Shown here: positions 22,628 through 30,263 of the stretch, piece by piece | Layout of the letters: each line of letters begins with the position of its first letter | Position numbering within the stretch: position 1 is the stretch's first letter | DNA from: a bacterium | GTDB taxonomy: Bacteria > Acidobacteriota > Thermoanaerobaculia > Multivoradales > J023 | Reading direction: 5' to 3' | DNA: 55,930 nt | Assembly (NCBI GenBank): GCA_024226315.1 | Contig: JAAELT010000444.1 | Span: forward strand, 1-55,930 | Program-made: the position numbers and the translations under genes | The notes under the pieces: generated by a model | The model's input: only the letters and a program-made list of their open reading frames with translations | Told to the model about the DNA's origin: nothing | The model's database searches: none

Positions 22628-23434
22628 CTAGATACACTGAGGAGGCCAGTCGCCGTCGCAGAAAGGATCTGGACCACAGCCCTTGCCAGATACGCCGCAG
22701 GAACAAAAATAGTCTCCGAGCGCGCAGACCGAGTCGCAGGACAGAATCTGGCAACACCCAAAACAGAAACAACCGGCTTGGGTGCAGCGGTTGTTCACGT
22801 TATTGGTGGCCTGGTAACAGCAGGAAGATGCAGTGGCTGCCAAAGCTGCCCCCCTGTACCACGAGCCGGTACATGCAGATGGGCACTCCTGGGAGCACCC
22901 GCCCACCTTTTCTGGAGGGGTAGGAGCCTCAGTGGGTAGGTTGGAAAAATGCATGTTGAGGCCGAAGTTAGACAGTGCATCATCGAGGGTCGTCATGGCG
23001 ATTTCGAAACCACGACTTCGGGAGCTCAGTAGCTTCTCCGCGCCGTCTCGCTCGGAGGTCTCGCGAAGCCATACCCGGTTGTCTGGATCGAAGCGCCGAT
23101 GGACCGCGATTCCGCTGGTCGGGTCTTCGATGCGAATTTTGGGGTTTGGGAGCATGGGGCTCCAGGTGATGGTCAGGGGGCCCTTCTCGCCGGAATATTG
23201 AACGAGCAGGCCCTCCGGAGTATCGAATTCGAGCCGCATCGAAGCATCAAGGGCCTGACCATCGCTGCCGATAAGCTCGATCTCGATGACCTTGGCCTCT
23301 CTATTGTACTGATACCGCTCCACGCCGAGTATCTTTGCCTTCTCGCTGGCGTCTCCCGGTACCGACTGCGCCTGTACTGAGACGGCCGCGAGGGTTGGAA
23401 TCATCAGCATGATAAAAACAAACGTCCGCTTCAT
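22628..23434 (-). CDS. Secreted cysteine-rich protein 2 (17 Cys in the C-terminal third)
   Basis: A 268-residue protein of no recognised family. The signal peptide is MKRTFVFIMLMIPTLAAVSVQAQ. Residues about 30-170 look like an all-beta domain (EVIEIELIGSDGQAL, RIEDPTSGIAVHRRF). Then a Pro/Glu linker (PTEAPTPPEK) leads to about 90 residues with 17 cysteines, including CxC, CC and CxCxxCC spacings. AAGGAG lies eight bases before the ATG. The gene's start overlaps the stop of the small gene at 23431-23694 by ATGA, so they form an operon. Its base composition is clearly lower in GC than the surroundings (24 G+C in 23401-23460), suggesting later acquisition. Like Cys-rich gene 1 it converges on a DUF885 3' end. 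Confidence 0.75.
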   Translation of the reverse strand: MKRTFVFIMLMIPTLAAVSVQAQSVPGDASEKAKILGVERYQYNREAKVIEIELIGSDGQALDASMRLEFDTPEGLLVQYSGEKGPLTITWSPMLPNPKIRIEDPTSGIAVHRRFDPDNRVWLRETSERDGAEKLLSSRSRGFEIAMTTLDDALSNFGLNMHFSNLPTEAPTPPEKVGGCSQECPSACTGSWYRGAALAATASSCCYQATNNVNNRCTQAGCFCFGCCQILSCDSVCALGDYFCSCGVSGKGCGPDPFCDGDWPPQCI

Positions 23435-23694
23435 TTTCGAGCTCCTTTGAGGTAGAGAAATTCCATCTCCTCAGCACGACCCGGGGCACTGAAGATCAAA
23501 GGCCATCCATGCGAACCTGCTGACAACAGGTCTACCTGGCCGTTCGAGGTCTGCCGAGGCATCGACTCGAACCATGCGCCAATTCTCTTGATAGCCTCTT
23601 CTAGTTTAGAAAGCGCCCTTTCGGCGTGCAGATGATCAAACCGTTCCTCAACCGGCAATGGAGAACTGCTCGGATCTTGCAGCGCATGACTCAT
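23431..23694 (-). CDS. Small protein of unknown function, coupled to Cys-rich gene 2
   Basis: An 87-residue, mostly helical cytoplasmic protein (ERALSKLEEAIKRIGAWFESMP is the clearest helix) without signal peptide or known motif. Support comes from the four-base overlap of its stop with the start of the Cys-rich gene, the shared lower GC content, and its start facing the sigma factor gene across a 46-base divergent spacer. The Shine-Dalgarno is weak. It could be a dedicated partner, chaperone or regulator of the Cys-rich product; none of this is shown by the sequence. Confidence 0.55.
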   Translation of the reverse strand: MSHALQDPSSSPLPVEERFDHLHAERALSKLEEAIKRIGAWFESMPRQTSNGQVDLLSAGSHGWPLIFSAPGRAEEMEFLYLKGARK

Positions 23695-23740
23695 GCCTGG
23701 TACGGTCGCACCCGATTGGTGGTCGCGGTGAAGGAGTGAT

Positions 23741-24361
23741 ATGGATGGAGATGGTAAAGGTCTGGCGAGGACACGGGTGCGTCCCTACCCCAACGATATG
23801 ACCGACCTGCTCCGAGCCTGTAGTCGGGGCGATCACGAGGCGGCGGAGAAGCTGATGACGCCCCTCATCTACGGTGAGCTCAGGCGGATGGCCGCGGCGC
23901 GGTTGCGTGCTGAACGCTTGGATCACACCCTGCAGCCCACGGAGCTCGTCAACGAAGCCTATCTGCGTATCTTCGACCGGGCCGACATCTTGTGGATGAA
24001 CAGGGCCCAGTTCTTCGCCATCGCCGCCAACATGATGCGCCGTATCCTCGTCGATCAGGCCCGCAAGCGCCGCCGCAAGAAACGGGGTGCCGGAATCATC
24101 AGAGTCGACCTCGGGCGGGCGGCAGACCTTCCTTGCCGGCGGACGCCGGACATTGTGGCGCTCGACGACGCGCTGAATGATCTCGCCGCCATGGATCCTC
24201 GCAAGGCGGCGATCGTCGAGCTACATTTCTTCGGCGGGCTCTCGGTCGCGGAGACCGCCGAGGTCCTGAGTTGCTCGACCGCGACCGTGACCCGCCACTG
24301 GCGGATGGCCAAGGCCTGGTTGGGGCGTGAGCTGGGCGAGGATCATCAGCGTGACGCCTGA
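23741..24361 (+). CDS. ECF sigma factor of the TIGR02999 (Ser/Thr-kinase-associated) type
   Basis: A 206-residue RNA polymerase sigma factor. Region 2 is seen in LIYGELRRMAAARLRAERLDHTLQPTELVNEAYLRI and MRRILVDQARKRRRKKRG. Region 4 has IVELHFFGGLSVAETAEVLSCSTATVTRHWRMAKAWL, the helix-turn-helix for the -35 element. The HTLQPTELVNEAYLR signature belongs to the acidobacterial/planctomycete ECF group that is encoded with protein kinases. ATG 23741 has AAGGAG only four bases upstream; ATG 23798 is an alternative. Its end overlaps the GTG start of the kinase gene by 11 bases. The kinase probably controls this sigma factor, as is typical for such pairs. Confidence 0.92.
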   Translation: MDGDGKGLARTRVRPYPNDMTDLLRACSRGDHEAAEKLMTPLIYGELRRMAAARLRAERLDHTLQPTELVNEAYLRIFDRADILWMNRAQFFAIAANMMRRILVDQARKRRRKKRGAGIIRVDLGRAADLPCRRTPDIVALDDALNDLAAMDPRKAAIVELHFFGGLSVAETAEVLSCSTATVTRHWRMAKAWLGRELGEDHQRDA

Positions 24362-27110
24362 GCGTTGGCAGCGGGTCGAGAAACTCGTGCAAGCCTCCCT
24401 CGGGCGAGAGGCGCATCAGCGCGTCGCGTTTCTCGACGCTACCTGCCGCGGCGATCGAGCGCTGCGTGAGGAGGTCGAGTCGCTCCTCGATGCCTACGAG
24501 GGAGCAAGTAGCTTCATGGAGAACCCCACCTTTGGTGCCGAGCTCGAGGCGATCACCGCCCATCGCGCGGGACCCCGGACGGAGGAGCGGATCGGACCCT
24601 ACACCATTCTGCGGGAGATCGGGCACGGCGGCATGAGTACGGTCTTCCTGGCGGCCCGTGCCGACCGCGAGTACGAAAGACGGGTTGCCATCAAGCTGAT
24701 CCGACGGGGAACGGAAACCGAGAGCCTGCGGCAGCGCTTTCGCAGGGAGCGGCAGATCCTCGCCAGCCTCGACCATCCGAACATCGCCAAGCTCCACGAC
24801 GGCGGCACCACAGAGAGCGGCCTTCCCTACTTCGTGATGGAGTACCTCGAGGGCACCGCGATCGATGCCTACTGCGACCTTCATCGGCTGACCGTGGCGG
24901 AGCGTCTACGGCTTGTCCGCTGCGTCTGTTCGGCGGTTCAGTACGCCCACCGCAACCTGGTGATCCACCGCGACATCAAACCGGCCAATATCCTGGTCAC
25001 CAGCGACGGCGTGCCGAAGCTTCTGGACTTCGGCATCGCCAAGCTCCTGGACCCGGAGGGATTCCCGCAAACCATCGAGGCGACGCGCACCGCCTTACGC
25101 CCGATGACCCCGAGCTACGCCAGTCCGGAGCAGGTCCGAAGCGGGGCGATCACCACCGCCACCGACGTCTACTCTCTGGGCGTGCTGCTCCACAAGCTGC
25201 TGGTCGGGTGCCTCCCCTACCGCCACGAAGCCCGCACGCCACAGGCCCTGGAGGACGCCATCCTGCGCTCGGAGCCAATCAAACCGAGCGCTGTGATCCG
25301 GCGGCCGCAGGACGAGATAACGGCAGAAACGATCGCCGAGCAACGCGGCACGTCTCCGCGGCATCTTCGCCGTCAGTTGGAGGGCGATCTCGACACCATC
25401 GTACTGATGGCGTTGCGTAAAGAACCACACCGCCGATATGGCTCGGTCGAGCAATTGTCGGAGGATATCCGGCGCCACCTCGTGGGCCTGCCCGTGGTGG
25501 CGCAGGCCGACACGATCGGCTACCGAGCCCGCAAGTTCGTACGCCGCAACAAGCTGGCTGTGGCTGTGGTCGTGGGCTTCCTGGTTCTGGCCCTGGCCTC
25601 ATCGATCACCATGGCCGTTCTGACGGTGAAGATCGTCCGCGAGCGCGACCGGGCTCGGCAGGAACAGGTTAGAACCAGTCAGGTGGCGGCTTTTCTCGTC
25701 GATCTCTTCGAGGTAACCGAAACCGCCGGAAACACCGTCTCGGCTCGCGAGCTGTTGGAGAGGGGGGCGCACACCGCCCGCGGGCTGGACGTCGAGTCGG
25801 AGCAGCGGGCCGCCCTCTACAACGTCCTGGGTACGGCGTCGTTGAAATTGGGACTCTACGATCAAGCCATGCCTCTCTTGGAGGAAGCGCTGGAAATGCG
25901 ACGTCAGATTCTCGGCGCGCAACACCCGGTCGTTGGGGAGAGTCTCTATCACTTGGCGGAGATCCTCACTCTGACGGGCGAGTATCCGCGGGCCGAGGCC
26001 CTACTGGAAGAGGCGGTGGAGATTCAGCGCACGGCCTCTGGCGACGATAATCCCAAGTTGGCTCGCAGTCTGAGGCAGTTGGCCTGGCTTCTGAGCGTGA
26101 AAGGCGAGTACGACGAGGCTGAGTCCTTGAACCGCAAAGCTCTGGCGATGCAGCGCAGGCTGTTGGGCGAGGAACACCCGGAGGTCGCCAGCAGTTTGAC
26201 GGAGCTCGCTGCGGTGCTGCACGACAAGAGAGATCTGGAGGGGGCTGAGAGCATGTACCGGGAAGCTTTGGCTCTGAGACGCCGGCTCGGGGAGGAGAGT
26301 CAGGAGCTTGCCATAACACTCAGAAGCCTGGCGCTCTTGCTCCAGCAAAAAGGCGACCTCGAGCCGGCCGAGCCGCTCTTTCGAGAGGCTCTCGCGATCG
26401 GGAAGCGGGTCTTCGGCGACGAGCATCCGGAAATCGCCAGCAGCATGAATCAGCTGGCGATGTTGCTCCAGCTCAAGGGGGACTCTGAAGCCGCCGAACG
26501 ATCGTGTCGAGGCGCTCTGGCGATGCGGCGGAAGCTGCTCGGCGACGAGCATCCGCGGGTCGGCTGGAACCTGAAGACACTGGCATGGTTGCTTCACCGG
26601 CAGGGTGAGCTCGAAGCGGCCGAATCGCTGTACCGCCAGAGCCTGGAGATTCTGAGAAAAGGTCTCCCCGAAGGGTCTCTTCACAGCGCTTCTCCCCTGA
26701 CCGGCCTGGGCCTGCTTCTCATCGAAAGGGGCGATCCCCGAAGCGCCGAGCCGATGCTACGCGAGGCGCTCGCGCTTCGGCGCGGGGCCACGCCGGGATC
26801 CACCCAGGGGATCGCTCGGTCCCAGATCGCGCTGGGTGAATGCCTGCTGGCACTCGACGAGTCTGAGGAAGCGGAAGAGCGGCTCGTGGAAGGCTACGCC
26901 ATGCTCGAGTCGCAGTCGGGATATCGCGCATGGGACCAGTGCGAATGGAGGCTGCGCGCTCTCCGGAATCTTGTCGAGCTCTACCAGGCCCAGAACAAGG
27001 CCGAGAAGGCCGACGAGTATCGGAGCCTTCTCGGAAACCTACCAGCCAAGGGCAGCCGGGCCGCGGATGGCGCGGATGTGGTTGGGCCGGGCGCTGGAGC
27101 GACCCCTTGA
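24351..27110 (+). CDS. Transmembrane Ser/Thr protein kinase with kinesin-light-chain-type TPRs
   Basis: About 919 residues from a GTG start; the in-frame GTG at 24327 is the longer option, but VTPERWQRVEKL is the usual start in this family. The Hanks kinase domain covers about 81-360 with Lys115 (VAIK), His206-Arg-Asp208 (HRDIKPANIL) and Asp226 (DFG), so it is predicted active. A single membrane helix follows at about 401-427 (KLAVAVVVGFLVLALASSITMAVL). Residues about 450-880 hold roughly eight 42-residue TPRs of the kinesin-light-chain type (HPEVASSLTELA pattern), on the outside of the membrane if the kinase is cytoplasmic. Pairing with the upstream ECF sigma factor suggests a signal pathway that activates it by phosphorylation. 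Confidence 0.93.
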   Translation: MTPERWQRVEKLVQASLGREAHQRVAFLDATCRGDRALREEVESLLDAYEGASSFMENPTFGAELEAITAHRAGPRTEERIGPYTILREIGHGGMSTVFLAARADREYERRVAIKLIRRGTETESLRQRFRRERQILASLDHPNIAKLHDGGTTESGLPYFVMEYLEGTAIDAYCDLHRLTVAERLRLVRCVCSAVQYAHRNLVIHRDIKPANILVTSDGVPKLLDFGIAKLLDPEGFPQTIEATRTALRPMTPSYASPEQVRSGAITTATDVYSLGVLLHKLLVGCLPYRHEARTPQALEDAILRSEPIKPSAVIRRPQDEITAETIAEQRGTSPRHLRRQLEGDLDTIVLMALRKEPHRRYGSVEQLSEDIRRHLVGLPVVAQADTIGYRARKFVRRNKLAVAVVVGFLVLALASSITMAVLTVKIVRERDRARQEQVRTSQVAAFLVDLFEVTETAGNTVSARELLERGAHTARGLDVESEQRAALYNVLGTASLKLGLYDQAMPLLEEALEMRRQILGAQHPVVGESLYHLAEILTLTGEYPRAEALLEEAVEIQRTASGDDNPKLARSLRQLAWLLSVKGEYDEAESLNRKALAMQRRLLGEEHPEVASSLTELAAVLHDKRDLEGAESMYREALALRRRLGEESQELAITLRSLALLLQQKGDLEPAEPLFREALAIGKRVFGDEHPEIASSMNQLAMLLQLKGDSEAAERSCRGALAMRRKLLGDEHPRVGWNLKTLAWLLHRQGELEAAESLYRQSLEILRKGLPEGSLHSASPLTGLGLLLIERGDPRSAEPMLREALALRRGATPGSTQGIARSQIALGECLLALDESEEAEERLVEGYAMLESQSGYRAWDQCEWRLRALRNLVELYQAQNKAEKADEYRSLLGNLPAKGSRAADGADVVGPGAGATP

Positions 27111-27136
27111 AGAGAGGGACACCGAGGACAGGAGCC

Positions 27137-28807
27137 ATGCGCCGGACCTGGACGACTGCCATTCTCTGGTTGACTCTTGCCGCCTGCAATACGGCGCCAT
27201 CGCCCGAGGCAGCTCCCGAATATGTCAGCGGTCCAGCGGTGGGCAGCCAGGGCATGGTGTCGACGGCACACCCGATCGCCACGGAAGCCGGCCTGTCGAC
27301 GCTGCGGGCGGGCGGCAACGCGTTCGACGCGGCGGTCACCATCGCCTCGATGCTCAACGTCGTCGAGCCGATGATGTCGGGCATGGGCGGTTACGGCACC
27401 ATCCTGGTCTGGGACGCCGAGCGTGGCGAGGCGCATTACCTGGACGCCAGCGGAAAGATCCCGATGGGCGTGGATTCCGACGCCTACCGCCCGCCGACGC
27501 CCGGCTGGGAGGCCAACCGTCGCAACGCCAAGGCAGTCTCCACGCCCGGCGCCGCCAACGCCTGGGAGGCGATGTCGCTGCGCTTCGGGAGCTTGGCCTG
27601 GAGCGAGCTGCTCGGGCCGGCCATCGAGGCCGCGGAGGAGGGCTTCGTGGTCGACCAGAGGACTGCCAGGTTCATCGGGCTGGCGTTCGACGATTTCCCC
27701 GAGCACGCCAGGGCTTTCTATGGCAGGGAGGGCGCGCCGCTCGAGACAGGGGACCTGCTGGTGCAGAAAGACCTGGCCGCCTCGTTGCGCCAGCTCGCTG
27801 AGGAAGGCGCGAAGGCCGTCTACGGCGGCTCGCTGGGCAGAGCCGTCGACGCGGCGATGAAAGACGCGGGCGGATTCCTCGCCTACCAGGACCTGCTCGA
27901 CGACCAGGCGGAATGGTGGCGGCCGATCTCGATCTCCTACCGCGGCCACGAGGTCGTCACGCCGTCGGCGCCCGCGGGCGCCTTCCCGATGCTGGTGCGT
28001 CTGGGGATGATGAGCCTCGTCGATCCTGAAGAGCTCGGCCACAACTCGCCGGAGTACCTGCACCGCTTCGCCGAGGTCACCGAGCATGCCTACTGGACGC
28101 GCCTGGCCTACTCCGGCGATCCGGACGTGAAACCACCGCCCTACGACCTGCTGCTCTCCGAGAGCTACTGGCGAGACCAGAGCGGGAGGATCGATTCGGA
28201 GCGGGCGCGGCCGTTCGACGCCGCCGACATCCTCGACATCGAGAGCAGCGTCAACACCACTCACTTCGTGGTCGCCGACCGGTGGGGCAACGTCGTTTCC
28301 GCCACCGTCACCCTGGGCAACCTGTTCGGCAGCCGCATCATGCCCGAGGGCACGGGCATCTGGCTCAACAACTCGCTCGCCTATTGCACCTTCGAGCCCA
28401 AAGGCAACCCAATGGACGCCCACCCGGGCCGGCGCAAGCTGTCGAGCGACTCGCCGTCGTTCGTGCTGCGCGACGGCCGACCCTGGATTGCCGTCGGCAC
28501 CCCGGGAGGGCACACCATCACCCAGACTGTCGCGCAGATGATCATGAACGTCGTCGACTTCCGCATGAACATCCAGGACGCCATCGCGGCGCCCCGGATC
28601 GCCTTCAACGTGCCGAATCACCTCGACGTCGAGCAGGGAGTCCCGCAAGAGGCCCGTGACCAGCTCGCCGGCCGCGGGCACGAGATCCGGATCCGCACCC
28701 TCGGCAACGCCCACGGTCTCGCCATCGAGTACGATCAGGGCGGCACGCCGATCCGGTTCACCGGCGGCTCCGATCCGCGGGGCATCGGGCTGGCGAAGGG
28801 TTACTGA
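27137..28807 (+). CDS. Gamma-glutamyltranspeptidase-family lipoprotein
   Basis: A 556-residue GGT-fold Ntn hydrolase. The N-terminus MRRTWTTAILWLTLAACN is a lipoprotein signal. The precursor should cleave itself before Thr374 of NTTHFVVAD to expose the nucleophile. The GGT hallmarks AGGNAFDAAV, EPMMSGMGGYG and the late SPSFVLRDGRPWIAVGTPGGHT loop are present. GGTs hydrolyse glutathione or gamma-glutamyl peptides, and related enzymes deacylate other amides. ATG 27137 fits the lipobox; the open frame extends back to 26930 inside the kinase gene and is rejected. It starts 26 bases after the kinase gene and six bases before the deaminase, so a joint transcript is likely. Confidence 0.9.
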   Translation: MRRTWTTAILWLTLAACNTAPSPEAAPEYVSGPAVGSQGMVSTAHPIATEAGLSTLRAGGNAFDAAVTIASMLNVVEPMMSGMGGYGTILVWDAERGEAHYLDASGKIPMGVDSDAYRPPTPGWEANRRNAKAVSTPGAANAWEAMSLRFGSLAWSELLGPAIEAAEEGFVVDQRTARFIGLAFDDFPEHARAFYGREGAPLETGDLLVQKDLAASLRQLAEEGAKAVYGGSLGRAVDAAMKDAGGFLAYQDLLDDQAEWWRPISISYRGHEVVTPSAPAGAFPMLVRLGMMSLVDPEELGHNSPEYLHRFAEVTEHAYWTRLAYSGDPDVKPPPYDLLLSESYWRDQSGRIDSERARPFDAADILDIESSVNTTHFVVADRWGNVVSATVTLGNLFGSRIMPEGTGIWLNNSLAYCTFEPKGNPMDAHPGRRKLSSDSPSFVLRDGRPWIAVGTPGGHTITQTVAQMIMNVVDFRMNIQDAIAAPRIAFNVPNHLDVEQGVPQEARDQLAGRGHEIRIRTLGNAHGLAIEYDQGGTPIRFTGGSDPRGIGLAKGY

Positions 28808-28813
28808 GAGACC

Positions 28814-29296
28814 ATGAAAGAGAAGCACATCCGCATCCGCATCGAGCAGTGCCTGGCGTTGGCCAAGGCTTCGAACTGCCCGCGCCGGAAGTTCGGCGCT
28901 CTGCTGCTCGACCCGGAGCGCAACGTCGTGCTGATGGACGGCTACAACGGTGGACCCCGCGGCGGCGGGCATCTGTGCGGCGGGGAGAGCTGCCTGCGGG
29001 ACGACCTGGGGATCCGATCGGGTCAGCGCATGGAGGTCGGCTGCCACCACGCCGAGATGAACGTGATCTGCAATTGCGCCGCGTCCGGAGTTCCCACCAA
29101 AGGCGGCTGGATCCTGGTCACCGGCGAGCCGTGTGTTCTGTGCGCCAAGCTCATCCATCACGCCGGTATCACCAAGGTGATCGTGGTGGGCGGCGGCTAT
29201 GCCGGTGAGAACGGCGTCCGGTACCTGAGAGAGCACGGCATCGGCGTCGAGTCGGTCGAGGGCCCGCAAGACGAGCGAACCGTCGACCTGACCTGA
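28814..29296 (+). CDS. dCMP/cytidine deaminase-family zinc enzyme
   Basis: A 160-residue zinc deaminase with HAE (His79, Glu81) and PCVLC (Cys107, Cys110), the full catalytic set of the cytidine/deoxycytidylate deaminase fold. The N-terminal RRKFGALLLDPERNVVLMDGYNGGPRG resembles dCMP deaminases, including a Cys-containing loop (HLCGGESCLRDD) that can bind a second zinc. Expected reaction: dCMP to dUMP plus ammonia. It follows the GGT gene by six bases with GAGAG upstream. A functional link to the GGT is not obvious. A hairpin (CGGGCC-TCAG-GGCCCG, 29333-29348) lies shortly after the stop. Confidence 0.88.
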   Translation: MKEKHIRIRIEQCLALAKASNCPRRKFGALLLDPERNVVLMDGYNGGPRGGGHLCGGESCLRDDLGIRSGQRMEVGCHHAEMNVICNCAASGVPTKGGWILVTGEPCVLCAKLIHHAGITKVIVVGGGYAGENGVRYLREHGIGVESVEGPQDERTVDLT

Positions 29297-29332
29297 GTGG
29301 CAGGAAGACGCGGGCAGCGCGTGCACGTCGCA

Positions 29333-29348
29333 CGGGCCTCAGGGCCCG
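29333..29348 (+). terminator. Hairpin after the deaminase gene
   Basis: CGGGCC and GGCCCG form a perfect six-base stem with a TCAG loop, 36 bases after the deaminase stop. The same tetraloop occurs in the stronger hairpin at 20564-20587. No T tract follows, so efficiency as an intrinsic terminator is doubtful. Confidence 0.35.
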
Positions 29349-29505
29349 GCCGCTGGATCTCCGCTCTGATGACGGCGCTTGGGCCGCATATCGCCAATAT
29401 GCCTGGCCGTTGATCCTCTTTGGCGGTCGTCTTACGCCTTGACTATGTAGAGCCGGTCACGAGCCGGCCCGACTCGGTACTCGAGTCTTGTTCAGGATCA
29501 ATCAG

Positions 29506-29529
29506 CGATACGTAATGCGATTCGTAATG
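29506..29529. repeat. Tandem 12-bp repeat, operator-like
   Basis: CGATACGTAATG (29506-29517) is followed immediately by CGATTCGTAATG (29518-29529), one mismatch. It lies about 190 bases upstream of the first gene of the giant-protein operon, in a comparatively AT-rich stretch. Two head-to-tail sites would suit cooperative binding of a response regulator. Confidence 0.5.
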
Positions 29530-29715
29530 TCGTTCAAGAAACCTTCCGGCAAGGGCCCGCCGCGGTTGGAAACACCGCTGGGCGGGTCGTGCCGAACCGC
29601 CGGTCCCGAGGATCTCCTGAAACGAAACGGGCTCCTCACGCACTGGAAGTGTCGGGCAGACAAACTGGCAATCGATCGAATCGCGTGGCCGGTTCCAACT
29701 CGTGAGGGATGAATG

Positions 29716-30243
29716 ATGTCGGATATCACTGACGGATCTAGACGCGCCGGCCTGCTGTTGTCGGGCGTGGGTTGCGTGACCCTCCTCGCTTTGCCGTGGA
29801 TGGCCCCGGCCGCCGCCGAGGATGGGCCGGCGCCGCGGGAGCCCGGAGAAGAACGGGTCTTCTCGGCTGCCGCGCTGCGCGAGAACCCGACGACGGAGGG
29901 GATTCCGGCCGCAGAGTGGACGGCGGAGTCCCGAGATCCAGCCGCCGTGCTCCGCGTCGGGCCGGAGCTCGATGCCGCGGCCTGCCGGCCGCCCGACCTG
30001 AAACTCGAAGCGCTCGACGCGTCGTCGCGGAGGGCCGTCGTGCGGGAAGGTGAGGCGGCGCCGCGGATCGTGAGACCCGGATCTCGGATCGCCGACTCGG
30101 CCGTGGTGCGGTTCGTGGCCAACGACAAGCTGATCGTCGAGGGCGCTGCCGGCGCGGGCGGCGGGAAAGCGGTCTTCTGGATTCACCTGGCCGAAGACGG
30201 CGCGACCAGGGTGCAGTGTTTTCTCGCGGCCGATGGCCGCTGA
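29716..30243 (+). CDS. Small secreted protein of unknown function
   Basis: A 175-residue protein with a signal peptide (MSDITDGSRRAGLLLSGVGCVTLLALPWMAPAAA). The mature part is acidic and Pro/Ala-rich, then ends in a short beta-rich segment (DSAVVRFVANDKLIVEGAAG, FWIHLAEDGATRVQCFL) with a single Cys near the end and another in the middle, which could pair. No family is recognised. Two ATGs stand in tandem at 29713 and 29716; the second is at a better distance from GAGGG (29704-29708). The giant-protein gene starts 20 bases after its stop, so they are probably co-transcribed and the product may help secretion or anchoring of that protein. Confidence 0.6.
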   Translation: MSDITDGSRRAGLLLSGVGCVTLLALPWMAPAAAEDGPAPREPGEERVFSAAALRENPTTEGIPAAEWTAESRDPAAVLRVGPELDAAACRPPDLKLEALDASSRRAVVREGEAAPRIVRPGSRIADSAVVRFVANDKLIVEGAAGAGGGKAVFWIHLAEDGATRVQCFLAADGR

Positions 30244-30263
30244 TTCAAATGGGTGGATCTGTC

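Larger units (their letters stand above)
29297..29715. promoter_or_regulatory. 419-base control region upstream of the giant-protein operon
   Basis: No convincing gene lies here; a 74-codon frame at 29488-29712 has no ribosome binding site or recognisable product. The region contains a hairpin at 29333-29348, an inverted repeat GCATAT-cgcca-ATATGC at 29386-29402, a possible promoter TTGATC (29410-29415) with TACGCC (29433-29438) 17 bases later, and a tandem 12-base repeat at 29506-29529. It probably separates the deaminase transcript from the operon that starts at 29716. Confidence 0.5.

Noticed and set aside
29488..29712. 74-codon plus-strand frame in the control region
   Set aside because: No ribosome binding site, no domain or signal, and it spans the tandem repeat that looks regulatory.
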